47,222 nt of DNA from Pseudomonas sp. BMS12. GTDB lineage: Bacteria > Pseudomonadota > Gammaproteobacteria > Pseudomonadales > Pseudomonadaceae. The notes under the pieces were generated by a model. It did not search any database. It was not told the DNA's origin and saw only the letters and a list, made by a program, of their open reading frames with translations. The stretch covers positions 1-47,222 of the forward strand of contig NZ_LSOF01000006.1 of the NCBI RefSeq assembly GCF_001592875.1. Direction: 5' to 3'. The position numbers and the translations under genes were made by a program. Below are positions 8,451 to 17,517 of this stretch, piece after piece. The stretch's first letter is position 1. The number at the start of each line of letters is the position of its first letter.

Positions 8451-9817
8451 ACGTTCGGCTCTGTGCAATGACGCTGTGCCTGGTCCAGGCGGGCTGCGCA
8501 CAGCTACCGGATATCGAGTTGGCCGAGCGCGCCCGTCAGGGTGGAGACCTTCAGGTGGCCGAGGAGAACTTCCGGCCGCTGGCCGAACTGGGTTATGTCG
8601 ACGCCCGTATCGGCTTGGCCGATGTGCTGGTGCAGAGTCCCGATCCGCAGCGTCAGACCGAGGGCGAGAGCATTTACCGGGAGGCCGCGGTGCAGTCACC
8701 GCAGGCCCGGGTCAAGCTCGGCAAGTGGCTGGCCGGCAAGGAGAACATCACCCCGGTCGAGCGCCAGGAGGCCGCAGACTTGTTGCGCCGGGCCCTCGAC
8801 AGCGGCGACCAGAGTGCGTTGCTGGCGCTGCTGCGCTTGCAGCTGGATGACCCCGCACGGGTCGGTACCGCCGAGCAGGAGCGCGAGCTGGCCAGGTGGC
8901 AGGCCCAAGGCATTCCCCATGCCCGTTTGGGCTGGGTGATGCTGTACCGCGCCCGTGGCGATTATGAGCAGCACCTGGACGAGATACGTCAGTCCTGCGA
9001 AACCTGGCTGGCCGAGGTCAATGACTGCTACGTGGAGCTGGCCAGCGTCTACCGCATCCAGGGTGCCGACGAAAAGATGCAGGCACTGCTCGCGCGCCTG
9101 GAGATTGTCTATGCCGCCGAGGCGATCAGCTTTGGCCACCTCAAGACGGTAGCGCGCGCCCTGGTGGCAGAGGGGCCGGGCGAGCCACGCCCGGAAGATG
9201 CAAAGCGCCTGTACGAGCGCATTGCACCGGTGTGGCCAGACGCCTATGTCGGCCTGGCCGACCTGGTGCGCGACTACCCGCAGATGGGGAGCAGCGAGGA
9301 GGTCGTGGCTTACCTGGAGCAGGGCGTCGATGCCGGTTCGAGCCGGGCTGCGGCCAGCCTCGGGCAGATCTACCTGAACGGCAAGCTGGTGCCGGCCGAG
9401 CCGGCCAAGGCCGAGCAGTACCTGCTGCAGGCAGCGCCTGAACAACCCAAGGCCCGCATCATGCTCGCGCGCCTGTATCGCGAGGGCAAGTTGGGCCGCG
9501 TTTACCCGGAAAAAGCGCTCGAACAACTGTTGATCGTCGCCCGCGAGGGTAACCCCAGCGCCGATGTGGCGCTGGCTCAACTGTTCGGTGAGGGCCGCGG
9601 CATCAAGATCAATCCGGTGTACGCCTACGGCTTCGCCCTGCTGGCCAAGGACCAGGGGCTGGAGCAGGCCGACCTGTGGCTGGAGCGTATCGCACCGCGC
9701 CTGCAGCCAGGCGACATGGAGCGGGTCAGAACGATGGTGGCGCGTGAGAAAGCAGCCAGGAATGGCGAGCGCGTCAGCCTCAGCAAGCAGAACAATCAAG
9801 CACGGGACATGCTATGA
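8447..9817 (+). CDS. algK: Alginate secretion lipoprotein with TPR/Sel1-like repeats
   Basis: Outer-membrane lipoprotein scaffold that helps place the AlgE porin and links it to Alg44/AlgX. The 456-residue protein starts MNVRLCAMTLCLVQAGC with a lipobox-like end at C17; position -3 is Gln, so the lipobox is not ideal. Alpha-solenoid repeats fill the rest, for example YVDARIGLADVLVQ, AAASLGQIYLNGK, ARIMLARLYREGKLG and ADVALAQLFGEGRG, spaced roughly 35 residues apart as in Sel1/TPR proteins. P. aeruginosa AlgK has 475 residues. The start overlaps the alg44 stop (ATGA) and the end overlaps the algE start the same way. Confidence 0.94.
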   Translation: MNVRLCAMTLCLVQAGCAQLPDIELAERARQGGDLQVAEENFRPLAELGYVDARIGLADVLVQSPDPQRQTEGESIYREAAVQSPQARVKLGKWLAGKENITPVERQEAADLLRRALDSGDQSALLALLRLQLDDPARVGTAEQERELARWQAQGIPHARLGWVMLYRARGDYEQHLDEIRQSCETWLAEVNDCYVELASVYRIQGADEKMQALLARLEIVYAAEAISFGHLKTVARALVAEGPGEPRPEDAKRLYERIAPVWPDAYVGLADLVRDYPQMGSSEEVVAYLEQGVDAGSSRAAASLGQIYLNGKLVPAEPAKAEQYLLQAAPEQPKARIMLARLYREGKLGRVYPEKALEQLLIVAREGNPSADVALAQLFGEGRGIKINPVYAYGFALLAKDQGLEQADLWLERIAPRLQPGDMERVRTMVAREKAARNGERVSLSKQNNQARDML

Positions 9818-11232
9818 CCTTCAGCAGATCATTCTTCAGTTTGGCCGTTGCAGCTGCCGGTGTTATCGGTAGCGGTACCCTGCGTGCCGAAGAGCTGTCG
9901 CGTTTCGATTACGGTTTCAACTTCAAGCTGACGGCTCAGTCCATCGACGACCTTGACCTGGGGACTCGCGACGAGGGCGACTTCAACGGTCTCGGCCTCA
10001 GCGTACGGCCCTGGATATTCGGTGCCAGGGGCGACTGGTCCGGCTTTGTCCGCGGCGAGGCCTTTGCCGGTACCGACGTGCTGGAGTCCTCCCAGGTAGA
10101 GGGCGACAACCTTGAGTCCAACGACGGACGCGAGCGTGATGACAGCTTTCTCGCACTGCACGAGTTCTGGGTCGACTATGCCGGCCTGACCGCTTATCCG
10201 GGCGAGTCGCTGCGCTTCGGTCGCCAACGCATTCGTACCCCCGACGGCATGTGGTGGGATACCAACATCGAGGCGCTGCGCTGGAACTTCGACACCACCC
10301 TGTTCAATGCACATCTGGCCGTGGCGGAGCGTTTCAGCGACTACCGCACCGACCTCGACGATCTGGCGCCGCAGGACGAGGATCGCCAGCACTATTTCGG
10401 CGATATCTCCACCCAATGGCGGCCGGGCCACTGGGCTGGCCTCAAGCTGCACCACAGCCGCGACAACGGCGATCTGCCCAAGCCAGGCGAGCGCGTCGAC
10501 GAGCTGAGCAAAACCTACACCGGCGACCTGACCTGGGTTGGTGCGGAGTTCAATGGTGACTTCTTCAATCCTCGCAGCACCATGCCGCTGAACTACTGGG
10601 CAGCGGCGACCTACATGCAGGGCGACGCCGAACTGCTGCAGACCAGCAGCGCCACCGGTGAGCGACGTGCCGTGGGCGGTCGCGACCAGGATGTTTCAGG
10701 TTGGGCCGTGGACCTCGGCTTGCGCTGGAACATCGACGAGCAATGGCGCCTGGGTGGCACCTATACCCGAGCCAGTGGTGGCGGTGATGCCGAAGACTCC
10801 GACCAGTTCCTGCAGACCGACCTGCAGAGCAATCGCTCACGTTTCACCGGCACTCGTTCCAGCCTGCATCGTTTTGGCGAGGCGTACCGCGGCGAGATGA
10901 ACAACCTGCAGGCCGCTTCGCTGTTCGGCAGCTGGACCATGGACAAGCGCTATGACGCCAGCGTGGTCTATCACCGCTTCTGGCGCGTCGATGATGATCT
11001 CGACAGCGCCAGCGGTTTGAGCGTCGGCCTGGAGCCGGGAGAGAAGGACCTGGGTGAGGAAGTCGACCTGGTGCTGACCCGCTATTTCGACCGCAGCGAG
11101 CTGGGTTGGGCCGAGGCAGAGTCCGCGCTGGTGCGCTTGCGTGGCGGTGTATTCCTGCCCGGCGACGCCTTCCCCAGCGGTACCGATTCCAGCATGCACC
11201 GGGTCTTTCTCGACCTGGTGTGGCGCTACTGA
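9814..11232 (+). CDS. algE: Alginate outer-membrane export porin
   Basis: Eighteen-stranded outer-membrane beta-barrel through which alginate leaves the cell. The 472-residue precursor has a signal peptide ending near GTLRAEE. The mature part shows alternating amphipathic strands (FDYGFNFKLTAQSIDDLDLG, LGLSVRPWIFGARGDWSGFV) and ends with an aromatic residue (FLDLVWRY), the usual barrel C-terminus. The arginine-rich context RFGRQRIRTPDGMWWDTNIE fits the positively charged lumen that conducts the anionic polymer. It overlaps algK by ATGA, and algG follows after 10 bases with GAGGAG at the junction. Confidence 0.95.
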   Translation: MTFSRSFFSLAVAAAGVIGSGTLRAEELSRFDYGFNFKLTAQSIDDLDLGTRDEGDFNGLGLSVRPWIFGARGDWSGFVRGEAFAGTDVLESSQVEGDNLESNDGRERDDSFLALHEFWVDYAGLTAYPGESLRFGRQRIRTPDGMWWDTNIEALRWNFDTTLFNAHLAVAERFSDYRTDLDDLAPQDEDRQHYFGDISTQWRPGHWAGLKLHHSRDNGDLPKPGERVDELSKTYTGDLTWVGAEFNGDFFNPRSTMPLNYWAAATYMQGDAELLQTSSATGERRAVGGRDQDVSGWAVDLGLRWNIDEQWRLGGTYTRASGGGDAEDSDQFLQTDLQSNRSRFTGTRSSLHRFGEAYRGEMNNLQAASLFGSWTMDKRYDASVVYHRFWRVDDDLDSASGLSVGLEPGEKDLGEEVDLVLTRYFDRSELGWAEAESALVRLRGGVFLPGDAFPSGTDSSMHRVFLDLVWRY

Positions 11233-11242
11233 GGAGCCGAGC

Positions 11243-12781
11243 ATGATCCAGTCCAGCAAAGCCCCATTACTTGGCGCCGTCATCTGCCTGTTCCTGAGTA
11301 GCAACGCCCAGGCGTTGACTAACGATGTCAGGCCCGAGGCGTACCGGGTCAGCAGCGCACCGGCAGAGCCCCTGCAGATGGATGCGCCGAAGCTACCCGA
11401 CCTGACGCCGTTCACTCCGGCCGCCGTACAGGCCAAGATCCAGCGCAAGCCGGCAGGGCGCGTGAGCATCAGGCGCATGACCGGCATGGATCAGCTGACC
11501 GAGTTCACCGGCGGCGATGAGCGTCTGCGTGAGTGGGTCAGCCGCCAGGGCGGCATGCCCGAGGTGATCGTGATCGAAGGGGGCTACATGACCCCGGCGG
11601 GGCTGGCCAAGGCCCTCAAGCCCGGGCAGTTCCGTGAGACCGCACCAGGCGTCTACCTGCAGCGCCTGCCACTGGTGGTGATGCCAGGTGCCACGCTGCA
11701 TATCGACAAGAGCACTCGGGAACTGCGTCTGTCCTCGGATCGCGGTGCCTTCATCATCAACGATGGCAAGCTGTTCATCACCAGTACCCGGGTGACGGCC
11801 TGGCGCGAGGCCGACAATCGTCAGGACTGGTTCGAGAAGAAGGGCCGTTTCCGACCCTTCATCAACAGCTGGGGCGGTACCGAGACCTATGTCACCAACT
11901 CCACGATCAGTAGCCTGGGTTACACCAAGAGCAAGTCCTACGGCTTCTCCATTTCCCAGTACAGTCCGTCGATGGCGCCGAAGATGGGCCGCGGTCATCC
12001 CACCGGCTGGCTGCTCAACACCCTGTTCGATGACATGTGGTACGGCTTCTACTGCTACGAGGCCGACGATGTGGTGCTGCGCGGCAATACCTACAAGAAC
12101 AACATCGTCTACGGCATCGACCCGCACGACCGCTCGCGGCGCCTGATCATCGCCGAGAACACTGCCTACGGCACCATCAAGAAGCACGGCATCATCATTT
12201 CCCGTGAGGTCAACGACAGCTGGATCTTCAACAACGTTTCCTACGAGAACCACCTGTCCGGCATCGTCATCGACCGTAGCAGCGTGAATAACGTCATTGC
12301 CTACAACGAGACGTACCGCAACAAGTCCGATGGCGTGACCATCTACGAGAGCGGCGACAACCTGCTGTGGGGCAACAAGGCGTTGAACAACGAACGCCAC
12401 GGCATTCGTGTGCGCAACAGCATGAACGTCAAGCTGTACGAGAACCTGGTCGTCGGCAACGGCAAGCTAGGCGTTTATGGCCACGTCAAGGATCTCAGCA
12501 ACACCGACCGCAACATCCTGCTAGATCCCTTCGAAACCAATATTTCCATGCTCATCGTTGGCGGCAAGTTGGTCTCCAACGCCTCCGGGCCGATGGGCGT
12601 GGACTCGCCGCTGAGTCTGGAGCTGTACCGGGTGGAGATGCTTTCGCCGACCAAGAGTGCCGGCATCACACTGCCCGGTGTGCTGGGGGTTTACCAGGAC
12701 CAGATCCTCGACCTGCTGGTGCGCCAGGACAAGCCGGTACTGATCGACTATCTCGGCGCGGACATGGAGGCCAAACGATGA
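11243..12781 (+). CDS. algG: Mannuronan C5-epimerase
   Basis: Periplasmic enzyme converting D-mannuronate to L-guluronate residues in the polymer. The 512-residue precursor has a signal peptide ending at SNAQALT. The body is a right-handed parallel beta-helix of CASH/PbH1 repeats (ADDVVLRGNTYKNN, NVSYENHLSGIVI, NETYRNKSDGVTIYESG) with the catalytic DPHDRS motif (D293, H295). It is a little shorter than the 543-residue P. aeruginosa protein, mainly at the N-terminus. ATG at 11243 is chosen because GAGGAGCCGAGC precedes it and a signal peptide follows; the frame is open back to 11141. It overlaps algX by ATGA. Confidence 0.96.
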   Translation: MIQSSKAPLLGAVICLFLSSNAQALTNDVRPEAYRVSSAPAEPLQMDAPKLPDLTPFTPAAVQAKIQRKPAGRVSIRRMTGMDQLTEFTGGDERLREWVSRQGGMPEVIVIEGGYMTPAGLAKALKPGQFRETAPGVYLQRLPLVVMPGATLHIDKSTRELRLSSDRGAFIINDGKLFITSTRVTAWREADNRQDWFEKKGRFRPFINSWGGTETYVTNSTISSLGYTKSKSYGFSISQYSPSMAPKMGRGHPTGWLLNTLFDDMWYGFYCYEADDVVLRGNTYKNNIVYGIDPHDRSRRLIIAENTAYGTIKKHGIIISREVNDSWIFNNVSYENHLSGIVIDRSSVNNVIAYNETYRNKSDGVTIYESGDNLLWGNKALNNERHGIRVRNSMNVKLYENLVVGNGKLGVYGHVKDLSNTDRNILLDPFETNISMLIVGGKLVSNASGPMGVDSPLSLELYRVEMLSPTKSAGITLPGVLGVYQDQILDLLVRQDKPVLIDYLGADMEAKR

Positions 12782-14196
12782 AAACCGCTTTCACCAGCCG
12801 CTACGGCCTGGCTCTCGGGCTGCTGTTCTCGGCTTCGGCCGGCGCTACGGAGTTTCCGCAGTACGACATCGAACTGGTGGGCAAGCTGTGCCCTGCGGCG
12901 GCCAATCCGGCCACCTACAACACCAAGAAGCTCGACTTCCACTACACCCTGATCGATGGCAAGGACGGCTGGTTGTTCCGTACCCGCAACGACCTGCGTA
13001 CGGAGATCGGTACCACACCCGAAGGCTATGCCCAGCTCAAGCGTTTTCGCGACGCACTCAAGGCGCGCGGCACCGAGCTGTTGATCGTGTTCCAGCCGAC
13101 CAAGGGCCTGGTGGTACGCAACAAACTGACGCCGGAGTGGTACGCCAAGTTCGATTACCAGACCGCTCGCGCCAACTACATCAAGACCATCGAGAGCTTC
13201 CGCAAGGCCGGCATCTGGGCGGCCGATTACTCGCCACTGTTCGATGAGCAGGGCAAGAAAACCGACTTCTTCTTCAAGGACGACCATCACTGGACGCCCC
13301 GTGGCGCCAAGGATGCGGCCAGGCTGACGGCCGAGGTGCTGAAGCAGATTCCGGCCTACGCCAGCATCCCGAAGAAGGAGTTCGTCACCAAGCGCGTCGG
13401 CATTCTCGGTAGTCCCGGCAGCTCTGGAGAAGCAGCGGGGGATATCTGCGGCAACAGCTACGACACCGAGTACGTTGACCGTTATGCCACCGAGCCGGCC
13501 GACGAGAGCGATGGCGACAGCCTGTTTGGCGATAGCGCCAGCCCCGAGGTGATCCTGGTGGGTACCAGCAACAGCGGCGTTGCCTACAACTTCGCCGGTT
13601 ATCTGGAGCAGTACAGCGGTGTGCAGGTGATGAACATGGCCGTTACCGGTGGTGGTTACGAGAGCGCCATGCTGCAGCTGCTAGCCAGCGAGGAGTTCCA
13701 GAAGAACCCGCCGAAGGTCATCGTCTGGGAATTCGCCACCCATTACGACATGTCCTTGCGCGATTTCTATCGCCAAGCCGTGCCCATGGTCGACAACGGC
13801 TGTGCCGGTCAGCCGGCGCTGCTGAGCAACAAGGTCAAAGTGCATCCTGGGAGCAATGAAGTGTTGCTCAACGGCGTCAACGGCCTGAAGGAGCTGAGCA
13901 GTGCCAAACACATGATCGACCTGCGTTTCAGCGACCCGAAGATCCACGAGGCAGAGACCACCGTGTGGTACTTCAGCGGGCGCAAGGAGGCCTACAAGCT
14001 GGAGCAGAGCGAGCGCATCGATACCGGTGGGCGCTACGTATTCGAGCTGCGTGACGAGGGCGACTGGGCCGACCTGACCCTGATGGGGTTGGAGGTGGCC
14101 GTGCCAGAAAACCTGCCCGAAGGCCTGACGGTGGAGGCGACCGTATGCCGTCGCCACGACGGCAGCCAGCAGCAGCTGGCGCGGAGCGAGCAATGA
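12778..14196 (+). CDS. algX: Alginate O-acetyltransferase with carbohydrate-binding module
   Basis: Periplasmic SGNH-like enzyme that transfers acetyl groups to mannuronate and forms part of the secretion complex. The 472-residue precursor has a signal peptide (to about SAGA). The catalytic triad is present as D169/H171 in FKDDHHWTP and S264 in GTSNSG, a constant offset of 5 from the P. aeruginosa residues D174, H176 and S269. The C-terminal part (from about residue 345) is the carbohydrate-binding module. The start overlaps the algG stop (ATGA). In P. aeruginosa algL follows, but here only 27 bases separate algX from algI and no algL remnant is visible. Confidence 0.96.
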   Translation: MKTAFTSRYGLALGLLFSASAGATEFPQYDIELVGKLCPAAANPATYNTKKLDFHYTLIDGKDGWLFRTRNDLRTEIGTTPEGYAQLKRFRDALKARGTELLIVFQPTKGLVVRNKLTPEWYAKFDYQTARANYIKTIESFRKAGIWAADYSPLFDEQGKKTDFFFKDDHHWTPRGAKDAARLTAEVLKQIPAYASIPKKEFVTKRVGILGSPGSSGEAAGDICGNSYDTEYVDRYATEPADESDGDSLFGDSASPEVILVGTSNSGVAYNFAGYLEQYSGVQVMNMAVTGGGYESAMLQLLASEEFQKNPPKVIVWEFATHYDMSLRDFYRQAVPMVDNGCAGQPALLSNKVKVHPGSNEVLLNGVNGLKELSSAKHMIDLRFSDPKIHEAETTVWYFSGRKEAYKLEQSERIDTGGRYVFELRDEGDWADLTLMGLEVAVPENLPEGLTVEATVCRRHDGSQQQLARSEQ

Positions 14197-14223
14197 AGCC
14201 AACCCGTTATTGGAGAAACTAGG

Positions 14224-15684
14224 ATGGTTTTCTCGTCCAACGTATTCCTGTTCCTGTTCCTGCCGGTCTTTCTCGGGCTGTACTACCTGTGCGGGAATCG
14301 CTACCGGAACCTGCTGTTGCTGATCGCCAGCTACGCGTTCTATGCCTGGTGGCGGGTCGACTTCCTGCTGCTGTTCGTCGCTGTCACGGCCTTCAACTAC
14401 TGGCTGGGCATCCGCATAGGGGCCGCCGGGGTGCGCACGCGCAAGGCGCAGCGCTGGATGTTGCTGGGCGTGGCGGGTGACCTGGGCGTGCTCGGCTACT
14501 TCAAGTACGCCAACTTCGGGGTGGCCAACATCAATACGGCGCTGCAGGCGATGGGCTTCGAGCCCTTCGTCCTCACCGCGGTGATCCTGCCGATCGGCAT
14601 TTCCTTCTACATTTTCCAGTCGCTCAGCTACCTGATCGACGTCTATCGCGGCGATGTGGAGCCTACACGCCATCCTGTCGACTTCGCGGCCTTCATTGCG
14701 CTGTTCCCGCAGCTGATCGCCGGTCCCGTACTGCGTTACAAGGACCTGGCCGACCAGTTCACCGACCGCACCCACAGCTTCGACAAATTCTCCGAAGGCG
14801 CCGCGCGGTTCATGCAGGGTTTCGTCAAGAAGGTGTTCATCGCCGACACCCTGGCGCCGGTGGTCGACCATTGCTTCGCCCTCAGCGATCCCAGCACCGG
14901 CGAGGCTTGGCTGGGCGCCATTGGCTACACGGCGCAGCTGTACTTCGACTTCTCTGGTTACAGCTGCATGGCCATCGGCCTGGGCCTGATGATGGGTTTC
15001 CGCTTCATGGAGAACTTCAATCAGCCCTACATCAGCCAGTCCATCACCGAGTTCTGGCGACGCTGGCACATCAGCCTGTCGACCTGGCTGCGCGACTACC
15101 TGTACATCAGCCTCGGTGGCAACCGTGGTGGCACGCTGAAGACCTACCGCAACCTGTTCCTGACCATGCTGCTGGGCGGTTTCTGGCACGGCGCCAACTG
15201 GACCTTCCTGATCTGGGGTGCCTGGCACGGTGCCTGGCTGGCGCTGGAGCGTTATTTCAACGTGGATGCGGCGCCCAAGGTGATCAGGCCGTGGCGTTGG
15301 GCATTCACCTTCCTGCTGGTGGTTCTCGGCTGGGTGATTTTCCGCGCCGAAAACCTCGATGTGGCCTGGCGCATGTATGCGGCGATGTTCAGCTTCTCCG
15401 ACTGGCGCCTGTCGGAGCTGACCCTGGCCAAGCTAACCAGCCTGCAGATGGTCACTCTAGCGCTGGCCTACGGGGTGATGGCCTGGTGTGGCCTGCGCCA
15501 GTTCCGCAATGCCGGTGCGCCCAAGGCACCAGGTACCGCCGCGATCACGGCCAGCACCGCGGCGGCGTTGAGCCTGGATGGCCGCTTGCTGCTCACCCGT
15601 ATCTGCCTGCTTCTGCTGTTCGTCGTGTCGGTCATGAAGCTGTCGGCGCAGAGCTTCTCTCCCTTCCTGTATTTCCAGTTCTGA
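14224..15684 (+). CDS. algI: Alginate O-acetylation membrane protein, MBOAT family
   Basis: Inner-membrane O-acyltransferase that passes acetyl groups from a cytoplasmic donor to AlgJ/AlgX in the periplasm. The 486-residue protein begins MVFSSNVFLFLFLPVFLGLY and is rich in transmembrane helices. It contains the MBOAT motif FWRRWHISLSTWLRDYLYI and the essential histidine at H322 in GGFWHGANWTF, the same number as in P. aeruginosa. It is somewhat shorter than the 520-residue P. aeruginosa protein, mostly toward the C-terminus. TTGGAGAAACTAGG precedes the start. The AGGAGG ribosome site of algJ lies just beyond its stop codon. Confidence 0.96.
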   Translation: MVFSSNVFLFLFLPVFLGLYYLCGNRYRNLLLLIASYAFYAWWRVDFLLLFVAVTAFNYWLGIRIGAAGVRTRKAQRWMLLGVAGDLGVLGYFKYANFGVANINTALQAMGFEPFVLTAVILPIGISFYIFQSLSYLIDVYRGDVEPTRHPVDFAAFIALFPQLIAGPVLRYKDLADQFTDRTHSFDKFSEGAARFMQGFVKKVFIADTLAPVVDHCFALSDPSTGEAWLGAIGYTAQLYFDFSGYSCMAIGLGLMMGFRFMENFNQPYISQSITEFWRRWHISLSTWLRDYLYISLGGNRGGTLKTYRNLFLTMLLGGFWHGANWTFLIWGAWHGAWLALERYFNVDAAPKVIRPWRWAFTFLLVVLGWVIFRAENLDVAWRMYAAMFSFSDWRLSELTLAKLTSLQMVTLALAYGVMAWCGLRQFRNAGAPKAPGTAAITASTAAALSLDGRLLLTRICLLLLFVVSVMKLSAQSFSPFLYFQF

Positions 15685-15694
15685 GGAGGCCACG

Positions 15695-16846
15695 ATGACT
15701 CGCACTGCAAACATCCTGTACAGCCTGGCCTTCATCCTGGTGATGCTGGCCCTGGCCCTGAGTTCGCTGCCCGCTGCGCTGAGCTTCTCCAGCGCGGCGG
15801 AAACCTCGGTGGTCGACGGCAAGCTGGCCAGTACCTTCGAGAAACACTACGACAAGGGCTTCGTGCTCAAGGACTTTGGCACCAACGCCTGGGCTGCCCT
15901 GGAGTTCGGCCTGTTCGGTGAGGGGCGACCGGGCGTGGTGATCGGGCGCGACGACTGGCTGTATACCGCCGAGGAGTTCGATCCACCCAAGAGCCCGGGC
16001 CAGGTGGCCGACAACTGGCAGCTGATCCGCGGCGTGCAGGCCGAGCTGAAACGACGCGGCATCGAACTGGTGGTGCTGTTGTTGCCGGCCAAGGCACGCC
16101 TGTATCCCGAGCACCTCGCCGAACAGAAGCCGGTACAGCTGCAACAGGCTCTCTATCAGGCTTCGCGGCAACAGATGCAGCAGCTCGGCCTGCAGGGCCC
16201 GCAACTGCTGCAGCCATTGCGCCAGGGCAAGCACCAGCAGGACGTGTTCCTGCGTACCGACACGCACTGGACGCCTTTCGGGGCCTCTGTCGTGGCGGCC
16301 GCTACTGCCGAGTACCTGCGTGCGCACAAGCAGTGGCAGGGCGGCGATCTCGATTACCAGACCCGGGTGATCGGCACCGAGACGCATAAAGGCGATCTGC
16401 TCACTTATCTGCCGCTCGATCCCTATTTCGAGGCGCTGCAGCCAGCTGCCGAACGTCTTGAGCAACGCAAGACGGAACAGTTGGGCGAGGGCGGTGACCT
16501 GTTCGGTAGCAGTGCGCCGGAAGTGGCACTGGTCGGCACCAGCTATAGCGCCAATCCGAAGTGGAACTTCCTCGGCGCGCTGCGCGAGGCGTTACACGCG
16601 GACCTCTACAACTACGCCGAAGATGGCCACGGGCCGCTGGTGCCGATGCTGCGCCTGCTGGCCAAGGGCGAAGAGGAAACCCAGGGACTGCGCATACTGC
16701 TGTGGGAGGTGCCGGAGCGTTACCTGGCTCAGCCCAGCGATTTGAGCGAGTTCGATCCGCAGTGGCTGGCCCAGCTACGCGGTGGCGCGGAGGCGCCGCA
16801 GCAACTGGCCCTGAAGACAGCCAGCAAGTCGCTGGCGGTCCACTGA
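15695..16846 (+). CDS. algJ: Alginate O-acetyltransferase
   Basis: Periplasmic, membrane-anchored SGNH-family acetyltransferase needed for alginate acetylation along with AlgI, AlgF and AlgX. The 383-residue product has an N-terminal signal-anchor (ILYSLAFILVMLALALSSLP) and the catalytic residues D189/H191 in DTHWTPFG and S283 in GTSYSANP, matching D190, H192 and S288 of P. aeruginosa. It is a paralogue of AlgX but lacks the carbohydrate-binding module. An ideal AGGAGGCCACG ribosome site precedes the ATG. algF follows after 26 bases. Confidence 0.95.
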   Translation: MTRTANILYSLAFILVMLALALSSLPAALSFSSAAETSVVDGKLASTFEKHYDKGFVLKDFGTNAWAALEFGLFGEGRPGVVIGRDDWLYTAEEFDPPKSPGQVADNWQLIRGVQAELKRRGIELVVLLLPAKARLYPEHLAEQKPVQLQQALYQASRQQMQQLGLQGPQLLQPLRQGKHQQDVFLRTDTHWTPFGASVVAAATAEYLRAHKQWQGGDLDYQTRVIGTETHKGDLLTYLPLDPYFEALQPAAERLEQRKTEQLGEGGDLFGSSAPEVALVGTSYSANPKWNFLGALREALHADLYNYAEDGHGPLVPMLRLLAKGEEETQGLRILLWEVPERYLAQPSDLSEFDPQWLAQLRGGAEAPQQLALKTASKSLAVH

Positions 16847-16872
16847 CAACCATCAACAGAAGGAAGACGACG

Positions 16873-17517
16873 ATGAACAGTCAAATTCGCAAGCTGGCTC
16901 TGGCCCTGGGCGGCCTGAGCCTGATTTTTGCCATCTCGGGCGCCCATGCCGACGAAGGTGGCCTTTACGGCCCGACCGCGCCAGCTGGGTCGGCTTTCGT
17001 ACGTGCCTATAACGCGGGCTCGTCCGAACTGAACCTTAGCCTGGGACCGGTCAGCATCAAGGATGTGGGACCTCGAGATAGCAGCGACTTCGCCTTTCTG
17101 CCGGCTGGCAGCTATAGCGCCAGCGCCTCGGGCAAGAGCCTGCCGGTCAGCCTCAAGGCCGATCAGCACTACACCCTGGTGCAGATGCCGGGCGGTGAGC
17201 TGAGCCTGGTCGATGATCCGACCTTCAAGAACCGGCAGAAGGCCCTGGTACGGCTGCAGAATCTGTCCGACACGCCGGTCAGTCTGAAGACCGCCGACGG
17301 CAAGACCGAGGTCATCAAGGCCGTGTCCGGCAAGGCCAGCGGCGAGCGCGAGATCAATCCGGTGAAAGTACGCCTGGCGCTGTTTGCCGGCGAACGCAAG
17401 GTCAGTGACCTCAGTCCTGTGGTGCTGGAGCGCGGCGAGGTGGCGGCGTTGTATGTCACCGGCAGCGGCAGCAGTCTGACGCCGGTTTGGGTGCAGCGTC
17501 CGGCGGGGGCGGAGTAA
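16873..17517 (+). CDS. algF: Alginate O-acetylation periplasmic protein
   Basis: A 214-residue periplasmic protein needed for acetylation; in P. aeruginosa it interacts with AlgJ and AlgX. The signal peptide ends at ISGAHADE. The mature part is beta-rich, with two similar immunoglobulin-like halves (FVRAYNAGSSELNLSLG and LVRLQNLSDTPVSLKTADG). The length matches the 216-residue P. aeruginosa protein. ATG at 16873 follows AGAAGGAAGACGACG; the frame is open much further back (16561) over algJ but that part is not real. The stop codon TAA shares its last base with the next ATG (TAATG), so translation is likely coupled to the algL copy that follows. Confidence 0.95.
   Translation: MNSQIRKLALALGGLSLIFAISGAHADEGGLYGPTAPAGSAFVRAYNAGSSELNLSLGPVSIKDVGPRDSSDFAFLPAGSYSASASGKSLPVSLKADQHYTLVQMPGGELSLVDDPTFKNRQKALVRLQNLSDTPVSLKTADGKTEVIKAVSGKASGEREINPVKVRLALFAGERKVSDLSPVVLERGEVAALYVTGSGSSLTPVWVQRPAGAE

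Noticed and set aside
14197..14223. A remnant of algL between algX and algI
   Set aside because: The 27 bases hold only a spacer and the algI ribosome site, with no similarity to any part of algL.
13681..15228. A 515-codon antisense open frame over algX and algI
   Set aside because: Composition is low-complexity and rich in Gln, Val and Gly, as usual for shadow frames. Both sense genes have intact catalytic motifs.
16561..16872. A 104-codon upstream extension of algF
   Set aside because: It overlaps algJ in another frame. The signal peptide and ribosome site at 16873 fix the real start.
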